NCBI GenBank assembly: GCA_016858145.1
Contig: JAEHOE010000161.1
Span: 1-64,000 of the forward strand
Source of the DNA: Edaphochlamys debaryana
Lineage: Eukaryota > Chlorophyta > Chlorophyceae > Chlamydomonadales
DNA length: 64,000 nt
Reading direction: 5' to 3'
A program made the translations under genes and the position numbers. The notes under the pieces are model-generated. The model was not told the DNA's origin and ran no database searches. It saw nothing but the letters and a program-made list of their open reading frames with translations. This document shows positions 1 to 9,463 of the stretch, piece by piece. How positions within the stretch are numbered: position 1 is the stretch's first letter; each line of letters opens with the position of its first letter.

Positions 1-447
1 CCTAAACCCTATACCCTAAACCTAACCAAACCCTAACCTAAACCCTAAACCCTAAAACCCTAACCCAAACCCTAAACCCTAAAACCCTAAACCCTAAACC
101 CTAAACCCTAAACCCTAAACCCTAAACCCTAAACCCTAAACCCTAACACCTAAACCCTAACAACCTAAACCCTAAACCCCTAAACCCCTAAACCCTAAAC
201 CCTAAACCCGTAAACCCTAAACCCTAAACCCTAACCCTAAACCCTAAAACCCTAAACCCTAAACCCTAAACCCTAAACCCTAAACCCTAAACCCTAAACC
301 CTAAACCCTAAACCCTAAACCCTAAACCCTAAACCCTAAACCCTAAACCCTAAACCCTAAACCCTAAACCCTAAACCCTAAAAACCCTAAACCCTAAACC
401 CTAAACCCTAAAACCCTAAACCCCTAAACCCTAAACCCTACCCTAAA
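1..447. repeat. terminal telomere, CCCTAAA repeats
   Basis: The first 447 bases are almost entirely CCCTAAA units, the C-rich strand of the TTTAGGG telomere, in the orientation expected at a left chromosome end. The outer ~250 bp contain degenerate units (CCTAACC, CCCCTAAA, CCCGTAAA, extra A); the inner part is more regular. The last units before the junction at 448 are again irregular (CCCTACCCTAAAA). This repeat is typical of plants and of Chlorella-like green algae. Confidence 0.97.
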
Positions 448-773
448 AGTGCAGGTCGTTGAGGTGCCCCTAGTCCTTGCCCCCCTAACGGTGCAGAGTG
501 GTCTAGCTGAACGAAGAGTGCGGTGTTGTGGCCAGGGCGTGACGGCAATGCGCCTCGGGTCCGGATTGGGTGCAAGCATTGGGACGTGCATGCGGCTCGG
601 GACCAGCACCGATCGGCAAGTCGGCCTCGCGCGACCAACGCTCCATACGCCGACCCATACGTTGCGCACCACTGCAAGCCAGACTGCCGGAGCGGCCGCA
701 TTTTGCTACTCGGCATACGGGCAAGCTTGGCTAGCGTTGTTTGGCGACCCTTAGGCGTAAATAGCTAGACAAA
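448..773. other. intergenic stretch next to healed telomere
   Basis: 326 bp between the telomere junction and the start of the first gene. It is the mirror of 16598-16923. It contains only part of what is a divergent promoter in the right arm, because the copy ends at 448. No gene seen. Confidence 0.6.
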
Positions 774-1360
774 ATGATCGGATTGCGCAAGAAGGCCTCA
801 AAGGCCGTGGGTGCCGCTCTGGCGCTCATCCCGGGTGGCAATGCCGGCCTCGCCGTCAAGGTGGCGCTGGGCGTTGCCTTCGCTTTCTGGTGGACCAGTG
901 GGCCAGGAGCAGAGGAAGAGAGGTGAGGCGGATTGTGTGATGGCCGTAAGAGAGGGATACGCGGTGGGGTCTTGGAGGGGGGAGCGTGGTGGCAGGTCTC
1001 GTTGAGGCGCCGGCCGCTTCAACCACGAAACTAGCCTGACCCAGATCTCCGGCTGTGCTTCTTCGCTCAGTGTCCACAAAGGTTCATAAGGGTGCGAGGA
1101 GCACAGGATTGTCAGCCGTCATAGCAGGGGTGCGCCGGCCCGCTGACCTGCACGGCACCCCACCCGTTCCCGTTCCCCCGCTGGCCCCCAGCGACCACAA
1201 GGCCCAGCAGGAGCCCGACCGGCGCTCGCAGTACACCCGGCACTACGCCTTCAAGGGCCGGGGGCGCAAGGAGTTTCTGCGATCCGACATGAAGGACGAC
1301 GTGAACGAGCTGGTCTTCACCCGCTCGGCGGCCGGCGTCAAGCAGGCGCTGCAGCTCTGA
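774..1360 (+). CDS. small single-membrane-span protein, unknown function (left copy)
   Basis: Two exons, 774-922 and 1192-1360, give 105 residues. I infer the donor AG|GTGAGG and an acceptor after a C-rich tract ending CCCCCAG; the phases match (2+1). Residues about 11-40 are hydrophobic with Gly and Ala and end in a Phe-Trp-Trp patch, which looks like one membrane span after a basic N-terminus (MIGLRKKASK). The C-terminal half is charged, with many Arg, Lys and Asp. This resembles accessory subunits of organelle membrane complexes only in general style; I do not recognise the family. The ATG at 774 follows AAA. This copy keeps just 326 bp of upstream sequence before the telomere. An alternative acceptor at about 1128 would lengthen the middle. 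Confidence 0.6.
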
Positions 1361-4192
1361 GCGGGGCCGACCGGGAGATGGGAGGCGAGGGGGCGGCGGG
1401 AGTAAAGGAGGCAGCGGCCGGTGCGACATAGCGCCTGGCCCTCCCCTCCTGGTCCCCCTCGCCTACCCTGGCCGACTGCCCCACGCCTTGGCGGTCCGGG
1501 ATCCCGGGCCAGGCGTGCGGCGGGATGCAGTCAGAGTATCTGTGGTTGATTGTAGGGCTAGTTGCAAGTTTGGGCTGGCTTGGTCGGCCTTGCTGGGGTA
1601 GCGCGGCGATGGTCGGGCTCGGACGTCGGAACCCCAGCTTCTTGTTGGGTGGGCCGCGCTGGTGGTCCTGTGGTGTGGGCCAGGAGTTGTGCTCGTGAGT
1701 AGTGCTGGGAGCGCGCCTCCGGTTCGCGGGCACGCGTCCCATGTGCGGGCGCGTTGTGTGCGTGCGCCCAGGTGGCCCGGACGAGGTGAACGGGAGCAGC
1801 GCTATGGGGAGCCGTGTGGCTGCGGGCGCAGGGCGCTGGCCCTGTGGCCATGCTCCAGCTCCCGCGGGGAAGGCGGGGAGGCGCTCCCGGTTGGCTGTCA
1901 GGGTGCTGATGAGTGCCCCGCAGAGTATGGGTGCAGTCTTGGACTTTGCGGCTGCCGTGGCTTGGACTGGGGCCGCTGCGATGCTGGGTACCGTCCTGCG
2001 GGCGCCGGGAAGGGTGAATGCCAGACCACTGCGGCCCTTCATGGTTGGGGGCTGGGTGCGTGGACCGGATGACGGATGACCGGGCGACGATTGTAGGGGT
2101 TGAGGTGGAGTGGGGCGGGGCTGGAAGGCGTTAGGAAGCTTGATGCGCATTTGCTGTGGGGCGGGTCTTGTGCGGAGCGAGATGGTCATGCGCAGCGCAG
2201 GGCAGGGGCTGGTCAGCAGTGATCACTGGTTCGCCCCATATCTAAGGACGCTGTGAAAAAAATGTACACGCACAAAATTCGGGGGTTTGCGGGCCTCTCG
2301 CGCCCTGCCGATGCGTGCGTGCGGTAGCTGAATATGCCCGCTATAGCTGATCTCATTTTCTCGTGCAGGCTCGTGCCCTGGAGGAAGCGCGCCTTGGTGC
2401 CCTCGCGACCTGGGGGGCGTGCTCCGCCGCGCGGGCCTCTCGCAGCCTGCCACCAGCTTCAGTATTTACATGGATGGCTGATCTACACCATGCAGCGACT
2501 GCGAGGTCGCGAGGGCAGCGCAAGAGCAAGAGCGACTGATGTTCGGCCTCGGTTTGGGAGCACCGTTTCTCACGACTAGTGTCTTCATCGCGCTACGCTG
2601 TTCAAGATGTGCTGTGCGGTTACGCGAGCGGCCTAGCTCTGAAAAGTGTGTGTTACATGGTGGGAATCTTCGCGCCCCAGCGCTTCCGGGCTGCGCCTGT
2701 GGTCGCTTCAATAACAATGAGCATCAGAACTGCGATCGCGACAGGTCGCAGTGGATAGGCAGAAGCGTGTCGGCCCCGCAGAGCACTTGACGACAGCACC
2801 CCCCGCAGTGCCCCCCCCCCTGCCCCCCCCCTGTTTGTGGGGTGGGGGGTGCCATAACAGCTGTGCTGTCCGCAGATAGGGAGCGCAGGGGCTGAGTTGC
2901 AGGGGGCTGCTAGTATGCTCTGTCCAGCTCACCCTGGCGCCGTGTTGTTATCATCACTGGGTGCCGTTTCCTGTTGGCCATTACAGCAGACTCCTCAGCG
3001 CTAGAGCGCTGACTTTCTCTCTGACACAGCACGGGGTTCAGGAGCCGACGCTGACTCCAGCCGTCCAGGGCAATAGACGGAGTTTATGGAGACCTGGGAA
3101 TGCCACCTGCACGCCACGGCGGGGCCAGTGACGCGTGCGCAAGTCAGTCGGCAACGACAGTCAAAGGGGTCCGCCGACGCCCGATGCCACGGCCACGGCT
3201 TCAACATACGAATGATCCCCGAAGGTAACACAGGCCCCATCGACTGCGTGGGTGGGCCTGCTCAGCTCGTTGCTTGATCCGTTGCATCACCGGCTGGGGG
3301 GGCGTTGCTTGATCCGTCGCATTACTGGCTGGGGGGCCAGACTCGGCTAGCTCCATGCCGCAGCAATCCCAATGGCTACTTGTCATCAAGGTGGCGGCGT
3401 GATAGCGTGCAGGCAGCGAGGCCGTCTTTCTATTTGCCGCGGCTTGGAGCCGTATGCGCGCATCACACTCAGGCGTTAGGGCGTCGCTACGGTGATGTTC
3501 TCATGTACGATTTGCCCTGACCCGAGTGCGCCGCAGAACTCCCGTTCGCCCCTACAGCCCTACTCAGTCGTTTGGAGCAAGATCTAAGAAAGCTAGGGAG
3601 CGGCAACGGCCCCCGCTGCGGCTGACGGGCAGCCGATGCCGAGGCAGACCAGGGCAGCTGAGGGCGGGGTGGGCGGGGTGGGCCGGGGGAAGACGGGCAA
3701 CGGGCGTGCAGAAACCGCGACGACGGGGGCGCAGACCTCTCTCTGTGTAACATTGTTATGACCCTAGGTCAACAGTGGGCCCAGTGGCTGGCCGTCGCAA
3801 GTTGTGAGTGGCCCGCCGGCTTACTTCGGGGCGCTCACCGATTTGCAGACGTTACATTCGGGATGAGCCCCTTGACTCTCGCTGCCTACATAAGCCGCTA
3901 CCTCTACGCTGTTACACCACTGCCACTCCTGCGAAGTCGTGCACCTCAACGCCACAGAACACAACCGTGAACCCCAGTCTCGGCATTTGCCCCGCCGTGT
4001 AGCTCAGCACCCCGCGGGATTCTTGAGACACATCCAGGTCAGCACTTTGCAGTTCAATTAAGGCCGCAGAAGACCTCGCCCGCCGCAGAAGCGGGGCTCG
4101 GAGCTCGCAATGCACCGGAATAATTCTCGGCACCGAGCTTCCAGGAGCGCGGGTTAACTGATCACAGCTGTGTGGCACTGTACGCAGGAGCC
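1361..4192. other. gene-poor subtelomeric stretch (left copy)
   Basis: 2.8 kb with no exon series or protein family that I recognise. It holds a pair of 35 bp direct repeats near 3268-3337 and a C-run/G-run block near 2806-2850. A long proline-rich minus-strand reading frame (1338-2189) overlaps the 3' exon of the preceding gene antisense and looks like an effect of base composition. Confidence 0.5.
3268..3337. repeat. two 35 bp direct repeats (left copy)
   Basis: Copies at 3268-3302 and 3303-3337 both read CGTTGCTTGATCCGT, then a slightly diverged middle, then GGCTGGGGGG. They abut with no spacer. Confidence 0.85.
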
Positions 4193-5357
4193 ATGGCCGT
4201 CGCTCTTCGCCAGTCCTGCGCCGTCGCCTCGGTCCCGACCTCCCGGCGTGTGGCTGTGGTGGTCCGTGCCTCCGCTGGCCAGATCAACCCCTCCATCCGC
4301 AAGGTGCGCTGGGGGCCTGCAGTGGCAAGGGGGTCGGAAGGCAGGCGCTGAGCGGTGAACGGCCTGCGATATAGTTGTGTCCTGTGGGGTTTGGCAAGCA
4401 CGCCTGCCAGGCGGGTTTTGAGGCTCCAGTGTGGTTGCGCCGCTCGGCTCGGGGTCCAGTCCTCGGCGTGTACAATGAAGGACCCCCCTGGGGTCACAGC
4501 GCTGAACACTGCACCCAAGTGGCCCACCTCACGGGCTTGCACCCTGCAAGCCAAAACGCAAGTCCATGTCGTGACTCGCACTGGCTGCGGTCAGGTCCCC
4601 TGACCGCACGCAGCCGCGGGGCCGGCTCAGCCCTGCCCCGGGCTGGCTTGCGACATTCGGCCTTCTCCCAGCTGTGACCCCCACGCTCCCCCTCCCCCCA
4701 TGGTCCCCTCAGTCCGAGGAGAAGGTGGCTGACATCATCAAGGTGGCCAACGTGCCCAAGCCCAAGGCCGTGTTCTGCAGGTGCTGGAGGGCGGACGCCT
4801 CCAAGGTGGGTGGGCGGAGAGGGGGGCGGTGAGGGGTGCTTGGGGGCAAGCCAGGGTCTGTGACGAGCAGCCACAAGAGGAGCTCACTTGGGAGTTTCAG
4901 CTTCAAGCGTGTTGCACCTGCCGTTAGGGACTGGAGTGGGAGGGCTGCTGTCACTAGGGCCTGCGTCACGTTGCTCCGCCCCCACGCTCCTCCCTCTTCA
5001 ACCCCCGCCTGTGCAGTTCCCTTACTGCGACGGCTCCCACGTAAAGTGAGTTTTGGAGGCGGGGGGGCTCATGGGGGCTCGGTCGGCTTGGGAAGCAGCA
5101 GGCAGGTTTGCCACGATGTGGGTAGGGGCGCGTTCGAGGACCAGCTCTGCGGGTAGGCATGTTGGCGGCCCTGCTCACCTGTGTGCGGGAAGCTAGGGCC
5201 TAGCGCATGATCTGGTTGTGACCTCCCGCTGGTGCTCAGCGGCTGTAGTGCGCATCCTCACCTGGCCCCTTGCCCCTTCTGCCGCCCGCCTGCACACAGG
5301 CACAACAAGGAGACTGGCGACAATGTGGGCCCCCTTGTCATCGACTCCACCCCTTGA
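4193..5357 (+). CDS. NEET: NEET-type CDGSH iron-sulfur protein (left copy)
   Basis: Four exons (4193-4303, 4713-4805, 5017-5045, 5300-5357) give 96 residues. The CDGSH domain is complete: Cys59 and Cys61 (FCRCW), then Cys72 and His76 (YCDGSH), the 3Cys-1His ligand set for a [2Fe-2S] cluster. The block INPSIRK, the end HVKHNKETGDNVGPLV and the total length are as in plant NEET (Arabidopsis At5g51720). Family members act in iron/ROS handling in chloroplasts and mitochondria. The first ~30 residues (Ser, Val, Arg rich, ending VVVRAS) look like an organelle transit peptide. All splice phases match. A TGTAA motif lies 250 bp after the stop. An identical mirrored copy lies at 12014-13178, so the gene is present twice. 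Confidence 0.93.
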
Positions 5358-5909
5358 AGGGCCGAGGGCGGCAATCCTAAGGCAGGCAGACTAAAATGGT
5401 GCCAGAAGTGTCCTCCTTGGCAGTTGATGTGATCCCTCAGGTGTCATATTTGTGTTCTGCGTGTGAGGTTGGCAAACACACTTTGGTGACATTGCTGTGA
5501 GTGCACGGGTCATTGCCCTACACCCAGCCATGATGGAACGGGTCTCATGTTGAGCCACATTGCGAACCTGCATTTGAGAACTTCAACACAATCACCGGAC
5601 AGGATCTGTAACAAGAGTGATGATACTGTTCTAGTCTGCCGCCTTACATGATGCCCTGATGTCGGTGAGCCCGCTTGGTGACGCAACCCGGCTCAGCTAC
5701 AGGCATGCGCTATCCGCCAAAAGGGTTGTCCGAGGCAGATACCGCCCCCCACCCCTATGAGCTTTGTGCCGAGTGCTATTAGCAGCTGTGCTGTCGACAA
5801 TCTAGCATGCCTTCGTGGACAGCGATCCACGTGGGGGCACTTGGGGCCTGAGCACCCAACACCAGGTTCACGTCGTCACTCAGTAGCGTCAGCGCGATAG
5901 CCTCCCCAG
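5358..5909. other. NEET 3' flank, no gene seen (left copy)
   Basis: About 550 bp of more AT-balanced sequence between the NEET stop and the first recognisable exon of the glycosyltransferase relic. The N-terminal half expected of a GT77 gene is not here. Confidence 0.45.
5607..5611 (+). terminator. possible polyadenylation signal of NEET gene
   Basis: TGTAA, the usual poly(A) signal of chlorophyte green algae, lies 250 bp past the NEET stop codon. The mirrored motif is at 11760-11764. This is a short motif, so the support is weak. Confidence 0.35.
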
Positions 5910-7906
5910 GTACTCTGAACGCACGGTCAAGTCGTGGACGTGTGGCTTGACACCTTCAACAAAGGTGGGGGGGAGGCGGAAGGGAGGGGGGGCAACGGGG
6001 CGAGGCGGAAGGGAAGGGGCGGAGGAGGGAGAGGCGGAAGGGAAGGGGCGGAGTGTGTCCAGGATGTGGGCCATCAGAGGGGAGTGCCAGGGCCAGCTCG
6101 TGCCCGCTTTACCTAGGGGGACGGGAAGCCCCCCAACCCCCCTCCCTCCGTCTCCCCCCTCCCCCCCCCAGACCCCGAGTACTGAGGTTCGAAAGCTTTC
6201 ATCGACCTCGCCCGCACCGGCTGGGACCCCGTGGCCAAGGTGGGGGGTTGGGGTGTGGGGTGGGCGGGGTGACCCTTACTGCCTCCGTCTCGAGCCAGGT
6301 GCTGGGCTGGGAGAAAGACAGCGTCACGCTCCCCCCCCTCTCCCACCCCCCAGGTGCACCCCGACAACAAGCGGGTGTTCATGGGCTACAACGACACCCT
6401 GGCGGTGGGGGTGCTGCCCATGGCATCGTTCTCGGGATGGGTGGGCGGGGCGGGGCGGGGTGGGGTGGGGTGGAATGGAGGGGGGTTAACGGGTACGGGT
6501 CCTGGGGTTAGGGCGCGGGGCTGACGGCAGGGCATGCGTGTGGCAGTGCAGCTGGCAGGGACTGGAGGGCAGCAGGAGAGAGCTTGCAGGCACCCCGACC
6601 CGTGACCATGAGGGCATGCGTGTGGCAGTGCAGCAGAGGCGGGTAGCGAGTTCAGGACAACACCGCGTCCGTCTCAGGGTGGGGCCTTCCGCCTGTTTCC
6701 TGAGCCGAGAGCCTCCTGACAACTGTGGGCGCCCTCCCCCCCCTGCCCTCCCCTGCCCTCCCCTGCAGCGGCCACACCTTCTACGTCCAGCGCCTGTACG
6801 AGGTGGGGGGGGGGGGGACTGTGCGGCCCGGCAGGCTGTGATCTGGGAGTTGGGCCTAGCAAACATGGGAAGGCGGTCCACCCAGGCGAAGGTGTGCGCT
6901 GCTCAGCTCTGCGGCAGGCAGGCCTGCCCAGACCCCGAGTCCTAGCCCTTGTGCCCTGGCCGATCCCCATGGCCGCTCCTGCCACCCTCCCACCCTCGTA
7001 CACCCAACACCCACGTCATCGCCCCCCCCAGGTCCAGCGCGTGCCCCTGTACGCGGTGCACTGCACCTTCCAGTACGGAGCCAACCGGGGCAAGCGCAAC
7101 CGGCTGAGGGAGGCGCAGCTCTTGGCCGACCCGCCCGAGTACTGGACGGGTGCGTGCGTGCCCCCTCGGAGGGCGGGGAGCGCCCCTCAGCACCCCACCC
7201 CACCGCATCCCACCCAACCCTCCGGCCCCCCTGCGCCCGCGTTCACACTCACGCACCCCCCGACCGGCCCCCTGCCCCCCCCAGGCGACTCTTACATCAG
7301 CATGCGTGGATGGAGCTGCACCGGGTGCCCTCCCAACACATGAGAGGAGCACTCGGCGCGGAACAACAGCCAGATGAAGGTGTGTGGGGGGGGAGGTAGG
7401 CGGGGGCGGTAGGGGGGGAGGTGGAGGCTCCCGAGTGCATGGTGGCACTGTGCTTCGGAGGGCTGCGTGAGGCGTGGGACTGGGGGGGTATGACCTTCGC
7501 CTCCTCTTTCCCCCCCCCCTCCCCCCCCCCCCAGCGCTACCACTTCCGCGGCCTGGACATGCAGCTGGAGGCGGTGAGGGGGCGGCCAGGGGGGGCGGGA
7601 GGGGTGGGGTCGGGAGGCACTGAGGGAGGTGGCTTGACCCGTCAGGAGCCTTTCTGGGGCACCTGAGCCTACCGCGAACCTGGCGCTTGGGCTTTTGATC
7701 GGTCGACGGTTGTTGGAGCCTAGGCAGCGGCGCCTTAGCTGACTGCAGGGCCGCCAGCGCAGGCGTCATGGAGGACCTGACGCGGCCCTTTGGTGTGCCC
7801 CCTTGATACATGCCTCTTGCTCCCCCTCAGTTCTGGCCCACGCTGCGCGTGGCAGCGGTGACCAACCGCTCCGTCATTATCCCCAAGCTCGCGTGCTGCT
7901 GCGACA
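5910..7906 (+). pseudogene. GT77-family (XEG113-like) glycosyltransferase relic (left copy)
   Basis: Eight exon-like blocks follow the C-terminal part of plant/algal GT77 nucleotide-sugar transferases, the family of extensin arabinosyltransferases such as XEG113. They include VVDVWLDTFNK (5931-5963), GWDPVAK, GVLPMASF, GHTFYVQRLYE, PLYAVHCTFQYG with GKRNRLREAQ and DPPEYW (about 7030-7146), MKRYHFRGLDMQLEA and FWPTLRVAAVTNRSVIIPKL (7831-7890). Most splice phases match. The frame holds three TGA stops: near 5916, in the second exon after DPEY, and at 7341-7343 before EEHSARNN. The last exon ends at a good GT donor (7907), but no further exon exists before the minisatellite. The 5' half of a normal gene is missing too. 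I infer a dead gene cut off by the chromosome end. Confidence 0.8.
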
Positions 7907-8226
7907 AGTGAGGGGGCGGGGCCAAGGAGGGGAGAGAAGGGCAGGGTGGAGGGCAAGATTTGGAGGGTGCTGAGCAACAGGGGTTGAGGGTATTGCCGGC
8001 AGCTCGAGTTGGCAGGAACGTGAGTGATACAACTTGAGCATTGTGGGAACGACAGCTGGAAAAGAGACCAGAACTGCCTGCTTGAGGCCCAAGTCCAAAC
8101 CGCCCCCCCTCCTTTCCGCCTCAGGTACTGGACTGAGCTTGATAAGTGCAGGGTGCCAGGTACTTGGAAGGGGTGACATATCATACACATCAATGAGGGG
8201 GGAATACGAGTAATGATGATATAGGA
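7907..8226. other. subtelomeric spacer (left copy)
   Basis: 320 bp between the last glycosyltransferase exon and the minisatellite. No gene seen. Confidence 0.5.
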
Positions 8227-8594
8227 GAGAGGGGGCGATACGTAACGACAGGGAGCGATACGTAACGAGAGGGGGGTGATACGTAACGAGAGGGGGGTGA
8301 TACGTAACGAGAGGGGGGTGAGATGTAACGAGAGGGGGGCGATACGTACCACGAGGGGGGCGATACGTGACGACAGGGGGCGATACGTGATGACAGGAGG
8401 GTGATACGTAACTAGAGGGGGGTGATACGTAACGAGGGGGGGGGGAGATATGTAACGACAGGGGGCGATACGTAACGAGAGGGGGGTGATACGTAACGAG
8501 AGGGGACGAGAGGGGGCTATACGTAACGAGAGTGGGAGATACGTAACGAGAGGGGGCGTTACGTAACGAGGGGGGGGGGCGGGGGCGATATGTA
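8227..8594. repeat. TACGTA minisatellite (left copy)
   Basis: About 16-17 tandem units of roughly 19-21 bp with consensus GATACGTAACGAGAGGGGG. Each unit carries the palindrome TACGTA and a run of 4-9 G. Units vary by point changes (TACGTG, TATGTA, ATGTAA) and G-run length. The array lies directly against the internal telomere tract. Confidence 0.93.
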
Positions 8595-8600
8595 GGGAAA

Positions 8601-8684
8601 GGGTTAGGGTTAGGGTTTTAGGGTTTAGGGTTTAGGGTTTAGGGTTTAGGGTTTAGGGGGTTAGGGGTTTAGGGTTTAGGGTTT
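8601..8684. repeat. internal telomere tract, TTTAGGG orientation
   Basis: About 84 bp of G-strand telomere repeat run from 8601 to the palindrome centre. It begins with two TTAGGG variants, then mostly regular TTTAGGG units, with two expanded-G units near 8655-8668. It meets its exact mirror image at the centre. Confidence 0.95.
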
Positions 8685-8768
8685 AAACCCTAAACCCTAA
8701 ACCCCTAACCCCCTAAACCCTAAACCCTAAACCCTAAACCCTAAACCCTAAAACCCTAACCCTAACCC
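8685..8768. repeat. internal telomere tract, CCCTAAA orientation
   Basis: This is the mirror of 8601-8684, including every variant unit, joined head to head. The centre reads GGGTTTAAACCC with no spacer. In this orientation the tract is what would cap the right-arm chromosome if the left arm were absent. It is much shorter than the terminal 447 bp tract. Confidence 0.95.
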
Positions 8769-8774
8769 TTTCCC

Positions 8775-9143
8775 TACATATCGCCCCCCCCCCCCCCCCC
8801 TCGTTACGTAACGCCCCCTCTCGTTACGTATCTCCCACTCTCGTTACGTATAGCCCCCTCTCGTCCCCTCTCGTTACGTATCACCCCCCTCTCGTTACGT
8901 ATCGCCCCCTGTCGTTACATATCTCCCCCCCCCCTCGTTACGTATCACCCCCCTCTCGTTACGTATCACCCTCCTGTCATCACGTATCGCCCCCTGTCGT
9001 CACGTATCGCCCCCCTCGTGGTACGTATCGCCCCCCTCTCGTTACATCTCACCCCCCTCTCGTTACGTATCACCCCCCTCTCGTTACGTATCACCCCCCT
9101 CTCGTTACGTATCGCTCCCTGTCGTTACGTATCGCCCCCTCTC
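8775..9143. repeat. TACGTA minisatellite (right copy)
   Basis: Mirror image of the array at 8227-8594, with the same unit order and variants. The only difference noticed is in the innermost C-run next to the telomere, where a G in the left copy is C here and the run is one base longer. Confidence 0.93.
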
Positions 9144-9463
9144 TCCTATATCATCATTACTCGTATTCCCCCCTCATTGATGTGTATGATATGTCACCCC
9201 TTCCAAGTACCTGGCACCCTGCACTTATCAAGCTCAGTCCAGTACCTGAGGCGGAAAGGAGGGGGGGCGGTTTGGACTTGGGCCTCAAGCAGGCAGTTCT
9301 GGTCTCTTTTCCAGCTGTCGTTCCCACAATGCTCAAGTTGTATCACTCACGTTCCTGCCAACTCGAGCTGCCGGCAATACCCTCAACCCCTGTTGCTCAG
9401 CACCCTCCAAATCTTGCCCTCCACCCTGCCCTTCTCTCCCCTCCTTGGCCCCGCCCCCTCACT
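9144..9463. other. subtelomeric spacer (right copy)
   Basis: Mirror of 7907-8226. No gene seen. Confidence 0.5.

Larger units (their letters stand above)
448..8684. repeat. left arm of 16.5 kb inverted repeat
   Basis: Bases 448-8684 are the reverse complement of 8685-16923. Position sums of mirrored sites are 17369 at the centre, 17370 from about 8580 outward, and 17371 outside about 7500. The two single-base shifts fall in long G/C runs, near 8570-8588 and 7509-7532. All genes of the right arm are repeated here on the opposite strand. The left arm is flanked by telomere repeat on both sides: CCCTAAA before 448 and TTTAGGG at 8601-8684. Confidence 0.97.

Noticed and set aside
1338..2189. 283-codon open frame on the minus strand (mirrored at 15182-16033, plus)
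   Set aside because: It is Pro/Arg/Ala-rich, has no family resemblance, and overlaps an exon of the small membrane protein gene antisense. Long open frames are common by chance at this GC content.
5910..7906. TGA read as an amino acid (recoding or selenocysteine) in the GT77 gene
   Set aside because: TGA is a normal stop in neighbouring genes (BIOF, sulfotransferase, NEET). Three separate TGAs plus loss of both gene ends fit a pseudogene better. No selenocysteine insertion element was looked for, so this is not fully excluded.
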